64,000 bases of DNA from the NCBI RefSeq assembly GCF_003935375.1, contig NZ_RHQM01000001.1:328041-392040 (forward strand). Reading direction: 5' to 3'. Under the pieces are notes generated by a model. That model saw nothing but the letters and a program-made list of their open reading frames with translations. It was not told the origin of the DNA and did not search any database. The position numbers were made by a program, and so were the translations under genes. Of the stretch, positions 52,181 through 59,772 are shown one piece after another (the first letter of the stretch is position 1; the number at the start of each line of letters is the position of its first letter). This stretch comes from Stutzerimonas xanthomarina (GTDB lineage: Bacteria > Pseudomonadota > Gammaproteobacteria > Pseudomonadales > Pseudomonadaceae).

Positions 52181-52567
52181 ATGATCACCACAACACCTGC
52201 GCCCCTGGTCTATTCATGCTCCGGTTGTTCGAATGTCGCGCAGCTGGCCAACACCCTGGCGGTGCGCCTCGATCGCGCCGGACTAGCGGAAATGTCCTGC
52301 ATCGCAGGCGTCGGCGGGCGCGTTGCAGCGCTGGTGAAGAAAGCCAACTCCGGCCGCCCCATTCTCGCCATCGACGGCTGCCCGATGCATTGCGCCCGAG
52401 CCTGCCTCGCGCAGCACGGCGTGACACCCGACGTGCACATCACCCTCAGCAGCTACGGCTTGCGCAAGCGCTATCGGGAAGACTGCAGCGAGGAGGAGAT
52501 CAGCGCGCTGTTCGATGACATGAAACACATTATCGCCAGTGACCGGATGCAGTTGCGCACGGCCTGA
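52181..52567 (+). CDS. DGC-domain putative zinc-binding protein
   Basis: 128 residues of the putative zinc-binding DGC family. Cysteines cluster in YSCSGCSNVAQ, MSCIAGVGG and the IDGCPMHCARACL segment that names the family. Function unknown; often linked to anaerobic or denitrification genes. AGGAAAAC precedes the ATG. An Anr/Dnr box lies upstream, implying low-oxygen expression. Confidence 0.88.
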   Translation: MITTTPAPLVYSCSGCSNVAQLANTLAVRLDRAGLAEMSCIAGVGGRVAALVKKANSGRPILAIDGCPMHCARACLAQHGVTPDVHITLSSYGLRKRYREDCSEEEISALFDDMKHIIASDRMQLRTA

Positions 52568-52800
52568 AACCCACGGACTGAGCGTGTCGCTGGAATCGCG
52601 GAACAGTTCGTTCCAGCGGGTAGCGCGCCCTGCCGCCCCCCGCACTGCTGCGCCGCGCCGGGGTTCGGTGCCGATACCACGGTCCGTCTCCGGACGCTAT
52701 CCAAAGCAGACTCGCTGCTACAGCGAATCGTCGGGGCGGTCCGCCAGCCTGAGCCTTGCGGGCACAGGCAGTTAGCGACGGCTGCGGGCGGAACAATCGG

Positions 52801-53295
52801 TCAGGCTCTGGCCGCCTGTGCCCGGCCGGCCGCCGCCACCTCCTCGCCGGCACCCTGCAGCAGTTTCCACAGCCAGCTCGGCAGCGTGTCGGGGTCGAGA
52901 CTGTCGATCAGATTCTTGATCGCCAGGCCCAGCTCGGTATCACCCTCGATAACCAGCCGGCGGCGGAAGAACAGGGTATCCGGGTCTTCCTGACGGCTGG
53001 CCAACAGCAGGAACTCGCGCCAGTTGCCGCGAATGGTCACCTCCACCGGTGCCTGCGCCGCAATGCGCAGCTGCTCGCGCTCGCAGGTCAGGCACCAGGC
53101 AAGGCCGAGGTCGGCGACTTCGAGCTTCATCCAGTGGCCGTCAAGCACGTCAAAGGCGCCGTCGCTCAGTGCTTCGGCGAATACCTGATTGAGGCTGCGC
53201 TCCAGCGCAAGGCGCTGGAGCAGGAATGGCGTCTTGGCCGCAAGCGGCAACAGCCGCCCGCCGAGATTCACCAGATGGGCACGTGGATTCAGCAT
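52801..53295 (-). CDS. ubiT: UbiT: SCP2-domain O2-independent ubiquinone biosynthesis accessory factor
   Basis: 164 residues with an SCP2-like sterol/lipid-carrier fold (FAEALSDGAFDVLDG, VTIRGNWREFLLLASRQEDP, LFFRRRLVIEGDTELGL). UbiT binds isoprenoid intermediates and with UbiU/UbiV lets cells make ubiquinone without oxygen. ATG at 53293-53295 overlaps ubiV by 7 nt. Operon order here is ubiU-ubiV-ubiT read leftward. Confidence 0.92.
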   Translation of the reverse strand: MLNPRAHLVNLGGRLLPLAAKTPFLLQRLALERSLNQVFAEALSDGAFDVLDGHWMKLEVADLGLAWCLTCEREQLRIAAQAPVEVTIRGNWREFLLLASRQEDPDTLFFRRRLVIEGDTELGLAIKNLIDSLDPDTLPSWLWKLLQGAGEEVAAAGRAQAARA

Positions 53296-54179
53296 AATCC
53301 GGCCTCCTCGGCGCGCAGCATGCCCGGCTGGCCATGCCAATACCCATTGCAACCGTCCACCGCCAGCGGCGGCAGCGCGCCCTTGCGCACCGCATCGAAG
53401 GCAGCGACCACCTCGTCCATACCGGCAGCGCGCGGGCTCAGGCGCAGCAGATCGGCACCGCTGTCGACCAGACCCGCGTAGTCGGCGAGCAGGTTGCTGA
53501 CCGCTGCAGACATGGTCTGGATACCGTTGATCGTGAACAGCGCCTCACCCTCCTGGCTCAGCAGCGGAATGCCCTCGGGATAGTTCTGGCAGCAGAACTG
53601 GCAGTCGTCCTTCGGCCGGTTCTCGGCACGGGCGGTGAAGCAGCGCGCCGAATAGGCCAGTGGCAGATGACCATAGGCGAATATCTCGATTTCCGGCAGC
53701 GCCACGCCCAGCTCCTGCAGTTGCGCGAGGGCACTCTTGATCAGCTTGCCGGAGGCTTCCACCGGCGGCACCCAGCGGGTCATGCCGCTGGCCACCAGCT
53801 CGGCCAGCGCATGGCCATTGTAGAGATTCAGCGCCGGGCCGCCGACGAAGGGCAACTTGCGCTCGGACATCAGCTGCACCGCGCCCATGTCGTTGGCTTC
53901 CACCAGCAGCTCGCCGTTGTCGCACAGGCGACGCAGGCTGGAGAGCTCGGAAGCGGCTTCGACCAGGGTCAGGCCGGACAAGACCAGTTGCGCCGAGGAG
54001 GCCTCAGCCAGATCACGGGCCAGACCAAGCCAGTCATCGAGCATCAGCGCGCGGCGCTTGGAGCAAACGGTTTCGCCGAGGTAGATAACATCCAGCGGCT
54101 GGCTGGCCATGTTGGCGTAGAAGTCCAGCGTCTGCTGGCGATCCCAGTAGAACAGCACCGGGCCCAGAGAAAGTTTCAT
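53289..54179 (-). CDS. ubiV: UbiV: O2-independent ubiquinone hydroxylation protein (U32 peptidase family)
   Basis: 296 residues of the U32 family. The 4Fe-4S ligand Cys39 is in LGETVCSKRRA, and others are in ARCFTARAENRPKDDCQFCCQN, matching the known UbiV Cys set. UbiU and UbiV form a heterodimer that hydroxylates ubiquinone precursors using prephenate instead of O2. ATG at 54177-54179 has GAGGAG 6 nt upstream; an alternative start 18 nt earlier overlaps ubiU (ATGA). Confidence 0.94.
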   Translation of the reverse strand: MKLSLGPVLFYWDRQQTLDFYANMASQPLDVIYLGETVCSKRRALMLDDWLGLARDLAEASSAQLVLSGLTLVEAASELSSLRRLCDNGELLVEANDMGAVQLMSERKLPFVGGPALNLYNGHALAELVASGMTRWVPPVEASGKLIKSALAQLQELGVALPEIEIFAYGHLPLAYSARCFTARAENRPKDDCQFCCQNYPEGIPLLSQEGEALFTINGIQTMSAAVSNLLADYAGLVDSGADLLRLSPRAAGMDEVVAAFDAVRKGALPPLAVDGCNGYWHGQPGMLRAEEAGLC

Positions 54180-54193
54180 GGGTGACTCCTCGT

Positions 54194-55189
54194 TCATTGC
54201 CAGGCCCGGTGGTAGGCACCCAGGGTGGTTTGCGAGCCTTCGGAGAGGCCATCCAGCACCTGCCGCCAGCCGGGTTCGACCACGTAGCGCTGCGGCGCCT
54301 TGAGATAGCTGTCCAGCGCCGCGCGCCAGACCCGAGTGACCTGCTCGACATAGGCCGGGCTGCGCTGGCGGCCCTCGATCTTCATCGCGGTGACGCCGAT
54401 GGCGGACAGCTCGGGGATCAGATCCAGGGTGTTCAGGCTGGTGGGTTCTTCCAGCGCGTGGAAGCGCTGACCATTGACCATGAAGCGACCTTTGCAAAGC
54501 GTCGGGTAACCAGCCGATTCGCCTTCGGCGTAGCGGTCGATCAGCACGTTGTTGAGGCGCGAGGTCAGCCCTTCCGGCTCCTCGCTCCAGCGCACCGCCT
54601 TGGCCGGCGAGCAGACGCCACAGAGATTGGGTGATTCACCGGTAAGGTACGAAGACAGATGGCAACGACCCTCGGCCATGATGCACAGGCTGCCAAAGGC
54701 GAACACTTCGATCGGCACCGGGCTGCTCGCCGCGACCTGCTTGACCTGCTTGAGCGAAAGCACCCGCGGCAGTACCGCGCGGCTGATGCCGTAGCGCTGC
54801 TGGTAGAAGCCCAGCGCGGCGGCATTGGTCGCCGACCCCTGCACCGACAGATGCAGATTGAGTTTGGGATGGCGCTTGCTGGCATAGCCGAGCACGCCGG
54901 GGTCGGCCGCGATCAGCGCATCCACGCCCATGTCGGCGGCCTGATCCACGGCGCGCTGCCAGCGATTCCAGCCGTCCGGCTGGGCATAGGTGTTGACGGC
55001 GATATACAGCTGCCGGCCCTTCTCGCGGATCAGCTGCAGACCCTTGTCGAGCTGCTTTTCATCGAGATTGAGGCCGGCGAAATGGCGGGCGTTGGTGTCG
55101 TCGCGAAATCCGACATAGATGGCATCGGCGCCCTGCTGGACGGCGGCCTTGAGCGCGGGCAGGCTTCCTGCCGGGCAGACCAGGTGCAT
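54194..55189 (-). CDS. ubiU: UbiU: O2-independent ubiquinone hydroxylation protein (U32 peptidase family)
   Basis: 331 residues. Start HLVCPAGSLPALKAAVQQGAD, then Fe-S ligand cysteines in FGSLCIMAEGRCHLSSYL and SPNLCGVCS plus a later one in LCKGRF. Partner of UbiV. ATG at 55187-55189 with AGGAG upstream. An FNR-type box (55299-55312) lies 110 nt upstream, matching induction under anaerobiosis. Confidence 0.95.
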   Translation of the reverse strand: MHLVCPAGSLPALKAAVQQGADAIYVGFRDDTNARHFAGLNLDEKQLDKGLQLIREKGRQLYIAVNTYAQPDGWNRWQRAVDQAADMGVDALIAADPGVLGYASKRHPKLNLHLSVQGSATNAAALGFYQQRYGISRAVLPRVLSLKQVKQVAASSPVPIEVFAFGSLCIMAEGRCHLSSYLTGESPNLCGVCSPAKAVRWSEEPEGLTSRLNNVLIDRYAEGESAGYPTLCKGRFMVNGQRFHALEEPTSLNTLDLIPELSAIGVTAMKIEGRQRSPAYVEQVTRVWRAALDSYLKAPQRYVVEPGWRQVLDGLSEGSQTTLGAYHRAWQ

Positions 55190-55298
55190 GACAACTCCTA
55201 GACATTCGGGTACATGCGCGCCACGCACCGATGGCGTGGCGGTCGTTCGGCTGAACGGAAAACAGCCGGCAGTCTAGGCAGCTGACCATTGGCCAGCA

Positions 55299-55312
55299 TT
55301 GATAGGGGTCAA
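55299..55312 (-). promoter_or_regulatory. Anr/Dnr box upstream of ubiU
   Basis: TTGATAGGGGTCAA (TTGAT-N4-GTCAA form) 110-124 nt upstream of ubiU; expected start of transcription near 55264. Confidence 0.75.
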
Positions 55313-55391
55313 GTTTGCTCGGACGTCGCGACTGCGACGAAATGCAGCGGAAGGTGCGCGCCAGCTGTGCCATGGCTGGCGAGCAATTGCC

Positions 55392-55601
55392 TCAAATGCC
55401 CTCGTCGCCCTCGAATTCCTCGGTGGCACGGGCGACCATCTGCCGCCACGCGCCGGACTCCTCACCAAGCAGGCGTATGGCCTTCAGGCTCGCAGCGAAG
55501 GCGTCGCGATAGTGCAGCGGATTGTTTTCGCTGGCGGCGCGTTCGGCGAAGGCCTGCGCCTCGCTCAACAGCGCTTCGAATTCGTTCTGGTCCAGTGCCA
55601 T
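55392..55601 (-). CDS. Small acidic protein of unknown function
   Basis: 69 residues, no signal or helix beyond amphipathic ones: ALDQNEFEALLSEAQAFAER, then AASLKAIRLLGEES and an acidic EEFEGDEGI end. GAGGAG lies 8 nt before the ATG, which argues for real translation. It sits between norR and the ubiU promoter in the same direction, 73 nt after norR, so it may be transcribed with norR. Confidence 0.65.
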   Translation of the reverse strand: MALDQNEFEALLSEAQAFAERAASENNPLHYRDAFAASLKAIRLLGEESGAWRQMVARATEEFEGDEGI

Positions 55602-55673
55602 GGAGCTCTCCTCGGTTGTGATATGAGGTTAGACCATGGCAGGTCGTCTGCGACTCTCGCCGGCCGACGGGCG

Positions 55674-57200
55674 CTACTTGAGCTTCAGCCGTCGCGCCAG
55701 CTTGTGCAGGTTGCTCGGGTCGACATCCAGCAGACGGGCGGCTTGCGCCCAGTTCTCGCCGCTGGCCTCCAGCGCCCGGACGATGGCCTGGCGCTGGGCA
55801 GCATCGACGGTGTAGCGCAGCGGCAGCACCTCGTCGGCGACTACCGGCTCATCGGCTACCTGCGCCGCGACCGCACCGACAGCATGGCTGTCCAGGTCCA
55901 GCAGATCGGGCTCCAGCGTCAGGATCTCGCTGCGCGACGCGCCACGGCTGAGCAGGCGCAGCGCCGCGCGGCTGACCACATGCTCCAGCTCGCGCACATT
56001 GCCCGGCCAGGAATACGCCAGCAGAGCGCGCTCGGCGGCCGGCGACAGGCGCATGCTGCGCAGCCCCAGCCGTGCGCGATTGAGTTCGAGGAAGTGCCCG
56101 GCGAGGATCAGCACGTCGTTGCCACGCTCGCGCAAGGGTGGAATCGGCGCCGGATAGACCGACAGCCGGTGATAGAGATCGGCGCGAAAATGCCCGTCAC
56201 GCACGCTTTCGCGCAGGTTGCGGTTGGTCGCGGCGATGATGCGCACATCGACCTGGCGCGGCTTGTCCGCACCGAGGCGCTGGATCTCGCCATTCTGCAA
56301 GGTGCGCAGCAGCTTGGCCTGCACCGTCAGCGGCAGCTCGCCAACCTCGTCGAGCAGCAGCGTGCCGCCATTGGCGGCGTCGAAACGACCGGGCCGATCG
56401 GTGGTGGCACCGGAGAACGCGCCTTTGACGTGGCCGAACAGTTCGCTCTCGGCCAGGGATTCCGGCAGTGCCGCGCAGTTGACGTGCACCAGCGGCTTGT
56501 TGCGCCGCCGCGAATGCCGATGCAGCCAGCGCGCGAACAGCTCCTTGCCGACACCGGTCTCGCCCAGCAGCAGCACTGGCAATTCGGAATCGGCCACCAC
56601 CTGCAATTCGCGCAGCAGTTCGCGGATCACATCGCTCTGACCGAGAATTTCGCCATCACCATGATCGAGTGCGGCTTCCATTACGTCGCTACGCGCCAGG
56701 CGCAGACCGCGATTCTCATGCTCCAGCCGGGTAACCCGCACCGCCGCCTCAATCACCAGTGTGTAGCGCTGCAGGTCGCAGCGGGCGTCATCGCCAAAGG
56801 TGCCGGCATGCAGCGCATCCAGCGTCAGCGCACCCCACAGCTTGCCTTCGACGTAGAGGCTGACGCCCATGCAGTCATGCACCGGCAACGGCTCGCCGAT
56901 GTGCTCGTCGAGCAAACCGTCATAGGGGTCCGGCAGGCGGCTGTCGGGCTCGAACCAGGTCGGCTCGCGTTGGGAGAGGATCGCCGCCAGACGCGGATGC
57001 TGCGCCACGACGAAGCGCCGGCCCAGCGCCTCCTGCACCAGCCCTACCGCCGCCAGTGGCCGCAGGCTGTCCTCGTCGAGGCGCAACAGCACGACGGCAC
57101 CGCAGCGAAAGTGCTGGTGCAGGGTGTGCACCAGACGTTGCAGGCGCACCGCGTTGGGCAGTTCGGTGGTCAGGTCGGCAAGCAGTGCGTCAGCCATCAT
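55674..57200 (-). CDS. norR: NO-responsive sigma-54 activator NorR
   Basis: 508 residues. N-terminal GAF domain that binds NO at a non-haem iron (region to about 180), AAA+ core with Walker A LGETGVGKE, the sigma-54 contact loop as GAFSGA (GAFTGA in most EBPs), Walker B LLLDEVGEL, and a C-terminal Fis-type HTH (NWAQAARLLDVDPSNLHKLARRL). It activates NO-detoxification genes. Divergent from dnrN/ytfE, with GT-N7-AC sites and a sigma-54 promoter between them. Confidence 0.94.
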   Translation of the reverse strand: MMADALLADLTTELPNAVRLQRLVHTLHQHFRCGAVVLLRLDEDSLRPLAAVGLVQEALGRRFVVAQHPRLAAILSQREPTWFEPDSRLPDPYDGLLDEHIGEPLPVHDCMGVSLYVEGKLWGALTLDALHAGTFGDDARCDLQRYTLVIEAAVRVTRLEHENRGLRLARSDVMEAALDHGDGEILGQSDVIRELLRELQVVADSELPVLLLGETGVGKELFARWLHRHSRRRNKPLVHVNCAALPESLAESELFGHVKGAFSGATTDRPGRFDAANGGTLLLDEVGELPLTVQAKLLRTLQNGEIQRLGADKPRQVDVRIIAATNRNLRESVRDGHFRADLYHRLSVYPAPIPPLRERGNDVLILAGHFLELNRARLGLRSMRLSPAAERALLAYSWPGNVRELEHVVSRAALRLLSRGASRSEILTLEPDLLDLDSHAVGAVAAQVADEPVVADEVLPLRYTVDAAQRQAIVRALEASGENWAQAARLLDVDPSNLHKLARRLKLK

Positions 57201-57219
57201 GGTGCTGGATACCCTCATG

Positions 57220-57255
57220 GTTTTTCGAACCATAACCGCTTCGGGTAATTTCCAC
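57220..57255. promoter_or_regulatory. NorR binding sites
   Basis: Two GT-N7-AC elements: GTTTTTCGAAC (57220-57230), centre of a longer palindrome ATGGTT...AACCAT, and GTAATTTCCAC (57245-57255). Spacing of 25 nt resembles the multi-site NorR enhancers in E. coli. Confidence 0.65.
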
Positions 57256-57297
57256 CAGCAGCGTGTCGCAGCCGCCAGTTTCCGCGGTGTCGGCGCC

Positions 57298-57313
57298 TGG
57301 CACGGCTGTTGCG
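57298..57313 (+). promoter_or_regulatory. Sigma-54 promoter of dnrN/ytfE
   Basis: TGGCACGGCTGTTGCG fits the -24/-12 consensus TGGCAC-N5-TTGCW apart from the last base. It lies 33-48 nt before the dnrN start codon and downstream of the NorR sites, where NorR would act. Confidence 0.75.
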
Positions 57314-57345
57314 ATGGACTGGTCATATCCATCAGGACCACTGCC

Positions 57346-58065
57346 ATGACCACCGACCTAATCGACCAGACCCTCGGCAATCTCGCATGTTCGGTGCCGG
57401 GTGCCACCCGGGTATTCCGCCAGTTCCGCCTGGACTTCTGCTGCGGTGGCGACCTGCCGCTGCGCGACGCCGCGGCGCGAATCGATGTCGATCCGCACAT
57501 CATCGCCGGCGCACTGCTCGCCCTCGAGCCGGAAGAGTCCGAGAAGGACTGGCGCGCCGAGCCCGCTGGCCAGCTGATCGAATACATCCTGGCGCGCTTC
57601 CATGAGCGGCATCGCGACCAGTTCCCGGAGCTGATTCGCCTGGCCAGCCGGGTCGAGCAGGTCCATGGCAGCCGCCCCGAATGCCCCAACGGTCTCGCCG
57701 AACACCTGTGGCACATGCAGCAGGAGCTGGAAAGCCACATGCTGAAGGAGGAACAGATTCTCTTCCCGATGCTGCAGCGCGGCATGCGCTTCCCGCAGGC
57801 ACAGGGGCCGATCTCGGTAATGCGCTACGAGCATCAGGAGCACGGCAATGCCCTGGAACAGCTGGCAGCGCTGACCAACGACATCACCCCGCCGGCCAAC
57901 GCATGCAATACCTGGCGCGCGTTGTATCGAGGGCTGGAGGAGATGCGCAGCGACCTGATGCAGCACATCCACCTGGAGAACAACGTGCTGTTCCGTAACG
58001 CGGAAATGACCGCGCCGACAGCGAGCGACGAAGGCGTACAACGTATTGAGGTGGCTCAGTCATGA
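57346..58065 (+). CDS. dnrN: Di-iron NO-stress repair protein DnrN/YtfE (RIC family)
   Basis: 239 residues. N-terminal DUF542 (ScdA_N) part with GATRVFRQFRLDFCCGG, then a hemerythrin-like di-iron domain with metal-binding His/Glu (ILARFHERHRDQFPEL, LESHMLKEEQILFPML, YEHQEHGNALEQL, HIHLENNVLF). These proteins repair or supply iron to Fe-S clusters damaged by NO. ATG at 57346 with AGGA upstream. Promoter elements for NorR and sigma-54 are just upstream; overlaps the next gene by 4 nt. Confidence 0.94.
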   Translation: MTTDLIDQTLGNLACSVPGATRVFRQFRLDFCCGGDLPLRDAAARIDVDPHIIAGALLALEPEESEKDWRAEPAGQLIEYILARFHERHRDQFPELIRLASRVEQVHGSRPECPNGLAEHLWHMQQELESHMLKEEQILFPMLQRGMRFPQAQGPISVMRYEHQEHGNALEQLAALTNDITPPANACNTWRALYRGLEEMRSDLMQHIHLENNVLFRNAEMTAPTASDEGVQRIEVAQS

Positions 58066-58577
58066 AACAGTATCTGCAACCTATCGCCTGGGGCGTGGCA
58101 ATGGCCTCGGTCGTCGCCCTGGCCAGCAGCTTCGCCCTGAGCATGGCCGTCGGCACGGCGCAGGCGGCCACTGCACACGATCACAGCCACCCAACGCCCG
58201 TCGCCGCCCAAGCTACGCCAGGCGAGCGCTGGGCCACCGACGCCGCTCTGCGCGAAGGCATGACCCGTATCCACGAAGCCGTGCAACGCAGCATGCCAAG
58301 TGCCCCCGGCCAGCCGGTCAGTGACGAGTCGGCGGCCGCGCTGCAACGCGACATCGAAGCGGCGACCAGCTACCTCATCGCCAACTGCAAGTTGCCGGAA
58401 GCCGCTGACAATGCGCTGCATGGCCTGTTGATCGACCTGCTCAAGGGCGCCGAGGCGCTGTCCGATGCCGAGCAGCGTGAACAGGGCCTGCAGCGCATTT
58501 TCGACGCACTGGAACGTTATCCGCAGCTGTTTGCCGAGCCTGTATGGCGTGACGGATTCGTCGCTCATCTGCACTGA
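58062..58577 (+). CDS. Secreted helical protein of unknown function, cotranscribed with dnrN
   Basis: 171 residues, signal peptide/anchor (WGVAMASVVALASSFALSMA) then a His-rich stretch (HDHSH) and an all-helical domain (EGMTRIHEAVQRSMPS, YLIANCKLPEAADNALHG, LERYPQLFAEP). Single conserved-looking Cys and several His suggest possible metal binding. Start overlaps dnrN (ATGA). Co-regulation with dnrN by NorR is likely. I do not recognise a named family. Confidence 0.8.
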   Translation: MKQYLQPIAWGVAMASVVALASSFALSMAVGTAQAATAHDHSHPTPVAAQATPGERWATDAALREGMTRIHEAVQRSMPSAPGQPVSDESAAALQRDIEAATSYLIANCKLPEAADNALHGLLIDLLKGAEALSDAEQREQGLQRIFDALERYPQLFAEPVWRDGFVAHLH

Positions 58578-58613
58578 TCGCCGACGCGGTACCGAGCCGC
58601 GTATGGCCAGATC

Positions 58614-58627
58614 ATGACCGTCATCAA
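58614..58627 (+). promoter_or_regulatory. Weak Anr/Dnr-like box before the second dnr gene
   Basis: ATGACCGTCATCAA, the reverse of TTGATGACGGTCAT, has one good TTGAT half. Centre about 92 nt before the regulator's start codon. Confidence 0.5.
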
Positions 58628-58711
58628 CTTCTAACCTGCGTCATCGCCCATCACATGCGCTAGGCTGAAGGCCGACGTTTGTTGTTGTTCAATTGAAACA
58701 GGACGCCTTGC

Positions 58712-59395
58712 ATGGTGCTTCACCGCGTACACCACCAGATTCTCCGCAGCCACCACCTGTTCGAACCGCTGAATGAAGAGCAGATGGAAGAACTGCTCAA
58801 TGCCAGCCAACTGCTCAACCTCGACAAGGGTGACAACCTGTTCCACCAGGGCGAGCCGGCACACAACTTCTACTTCGTCATCTCCGGTGCGGTTAAGGTC
58901 TACCGCCTGACGCCCGACGGCCAGGAGAAGGTCTTCGAGGTCATCGGCAACCGCCAGACCTTTGCCGAAGCCATGATGCTGATGGACACGCCCAACTACG
59001 TAGCCTCGGCCCAGGCGGTCTGCCCGTCGCAGGTCTACCGCTTCTCCAACGCGGCCTACATGCGCCTGCTGGAAGCCAACCAGCGCCTCACCTTCGCCCT
59101 GCTCGGCAAGCTCTGCGTGCGCCTGCACCAGCGCATCAACGAGATCGAAACGCTGTCGCTGAAGAACGCCACCCACCGCGTGGTGCGCTATCTGCTGACG
59201 CAATTGGCGCGAGTGAAGGACGGCAGCAACAGCTTCGAGCTACCGATGGCCAAGCAGCTGGTGGCCGGGCACCTGTCGATCCAGCCGGAGACGTTTTCGC
59301 GGATCATTCGGCGACTGATCGACGAGAGCATCATCACCCAGGAAGGCCGGCAGATCGCGATCCTCGATCGCCAGCGGCTCGAGCAGTTCGAGTGA
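58712..59395 (+). CDS. Dnr-type Crp/Fnr-family regulator (second copy)
   Basis: 227 residues of Dnr/Nnr type: sensor roll with FHQGEPAHNFYFVISGAVKV, dimerisation helix (LHQRINEIETLSLKNATHR) and HTH LVAGHLSIQPETFSRIIRRL. The recognition helix (QPETFSR) equals that of the first copy, so both should read the same TTGAT-type boxes. No Cys Fe-S cluster. A DnrP-like gene follows, as in the dnr locus of other denitrifying pseudomonads. Likely NO-dependent activator of denitrification. Confidence 0.93.
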   Translation: MVLHRVHHQILRSHHLFEPLNEEQMEELLNASQLLNLDKGDNLFHQGEPAHNFYFVISGAVKVYRLTPDGQEKVFEVIGNRQTFAEAMMLMDTPNYVASAQAVCPSQVYRFSNAAYMRLLEANQRLTFALLGKLCVRLHQRINEIETLSLKNATHRVVRYLLTQLARVKDGSNSFELPMAKQLVAGHLSIQPETFSRIIRRLIDESIITQEGRQIAILDRQRLEQFE

Positions 59396-59396
59396 G

Positions 59397-59410
59397 TTGA
59401 TCGTCGTCAA
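59397..59410 (+). promoter_or_regulatory. Anr/Dnr box before the DnrP-like gene
   Basis: TTGATCGTCGTCAA, same form as the other boxes, beginning one base after the end of the dnr stop codon. Centre 60 nt before the zinc-ribbon peptide start. Confidence 0.75.
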
Positions 59411-59463
59411 AGCCTGCGATTTTTCCGCCGTGGCAGGCTTTACCGACCGAGAGGAGCGCCGCC

Positions 59464-59655
59464 ATGCCCATATGCCTGTACTGCCAGCAGGACAACCCAC
59501 CGAAGCAAGCCGAATGCAGCAACTGCGGCATGCCGCTGCCGGAACACGCCGACAGCGCCCCGGAGCGCCGGCAGCGGCGCTTCCTGTGGTTCTGCATCGG
59601 TCTCAGCGTCTTCTGCGCGGTGATGATCGTCTGGCTGCCACGCCATCTGTTCTGA
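59464..59655 (+). CDS. DnrP-like zinc-ribbon membrane peptide
   Basis: 63 residues: a zinc ribbon with CLYCQQDNPPKQAECSNCG (C-x2-C ... C-x2-C), a basic patch PERRQRRF and one C-terminal transmembrane helix (LWFCIGLSVFCAVMIVWL). Pseudomonads call such a peptide next to dnr DnrP. GAGAGGAG lies 10 nt before the ATG. Upstream Anr/Dnr box implies control by the neighbouring regulator. Function is unknown. Confidence 0.82.
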   Translation: MPICLYCQQDNPPKQAECSNCGMPLPEHADSAPERRQRRFLWFCIGLSVFCAVMIVWLPRHLF

Positions 59656-59772
59656 TGGCGCCCCACCCAATGATGTCTACAGCGGATAGTCGCTTCGCAG
59701 TGAAACGCCGCCCCGTGCTGAAGCGGATGTGCCGCGAAACAGCTCAGCGACCAGCCTTCCCACAGCAATCCT

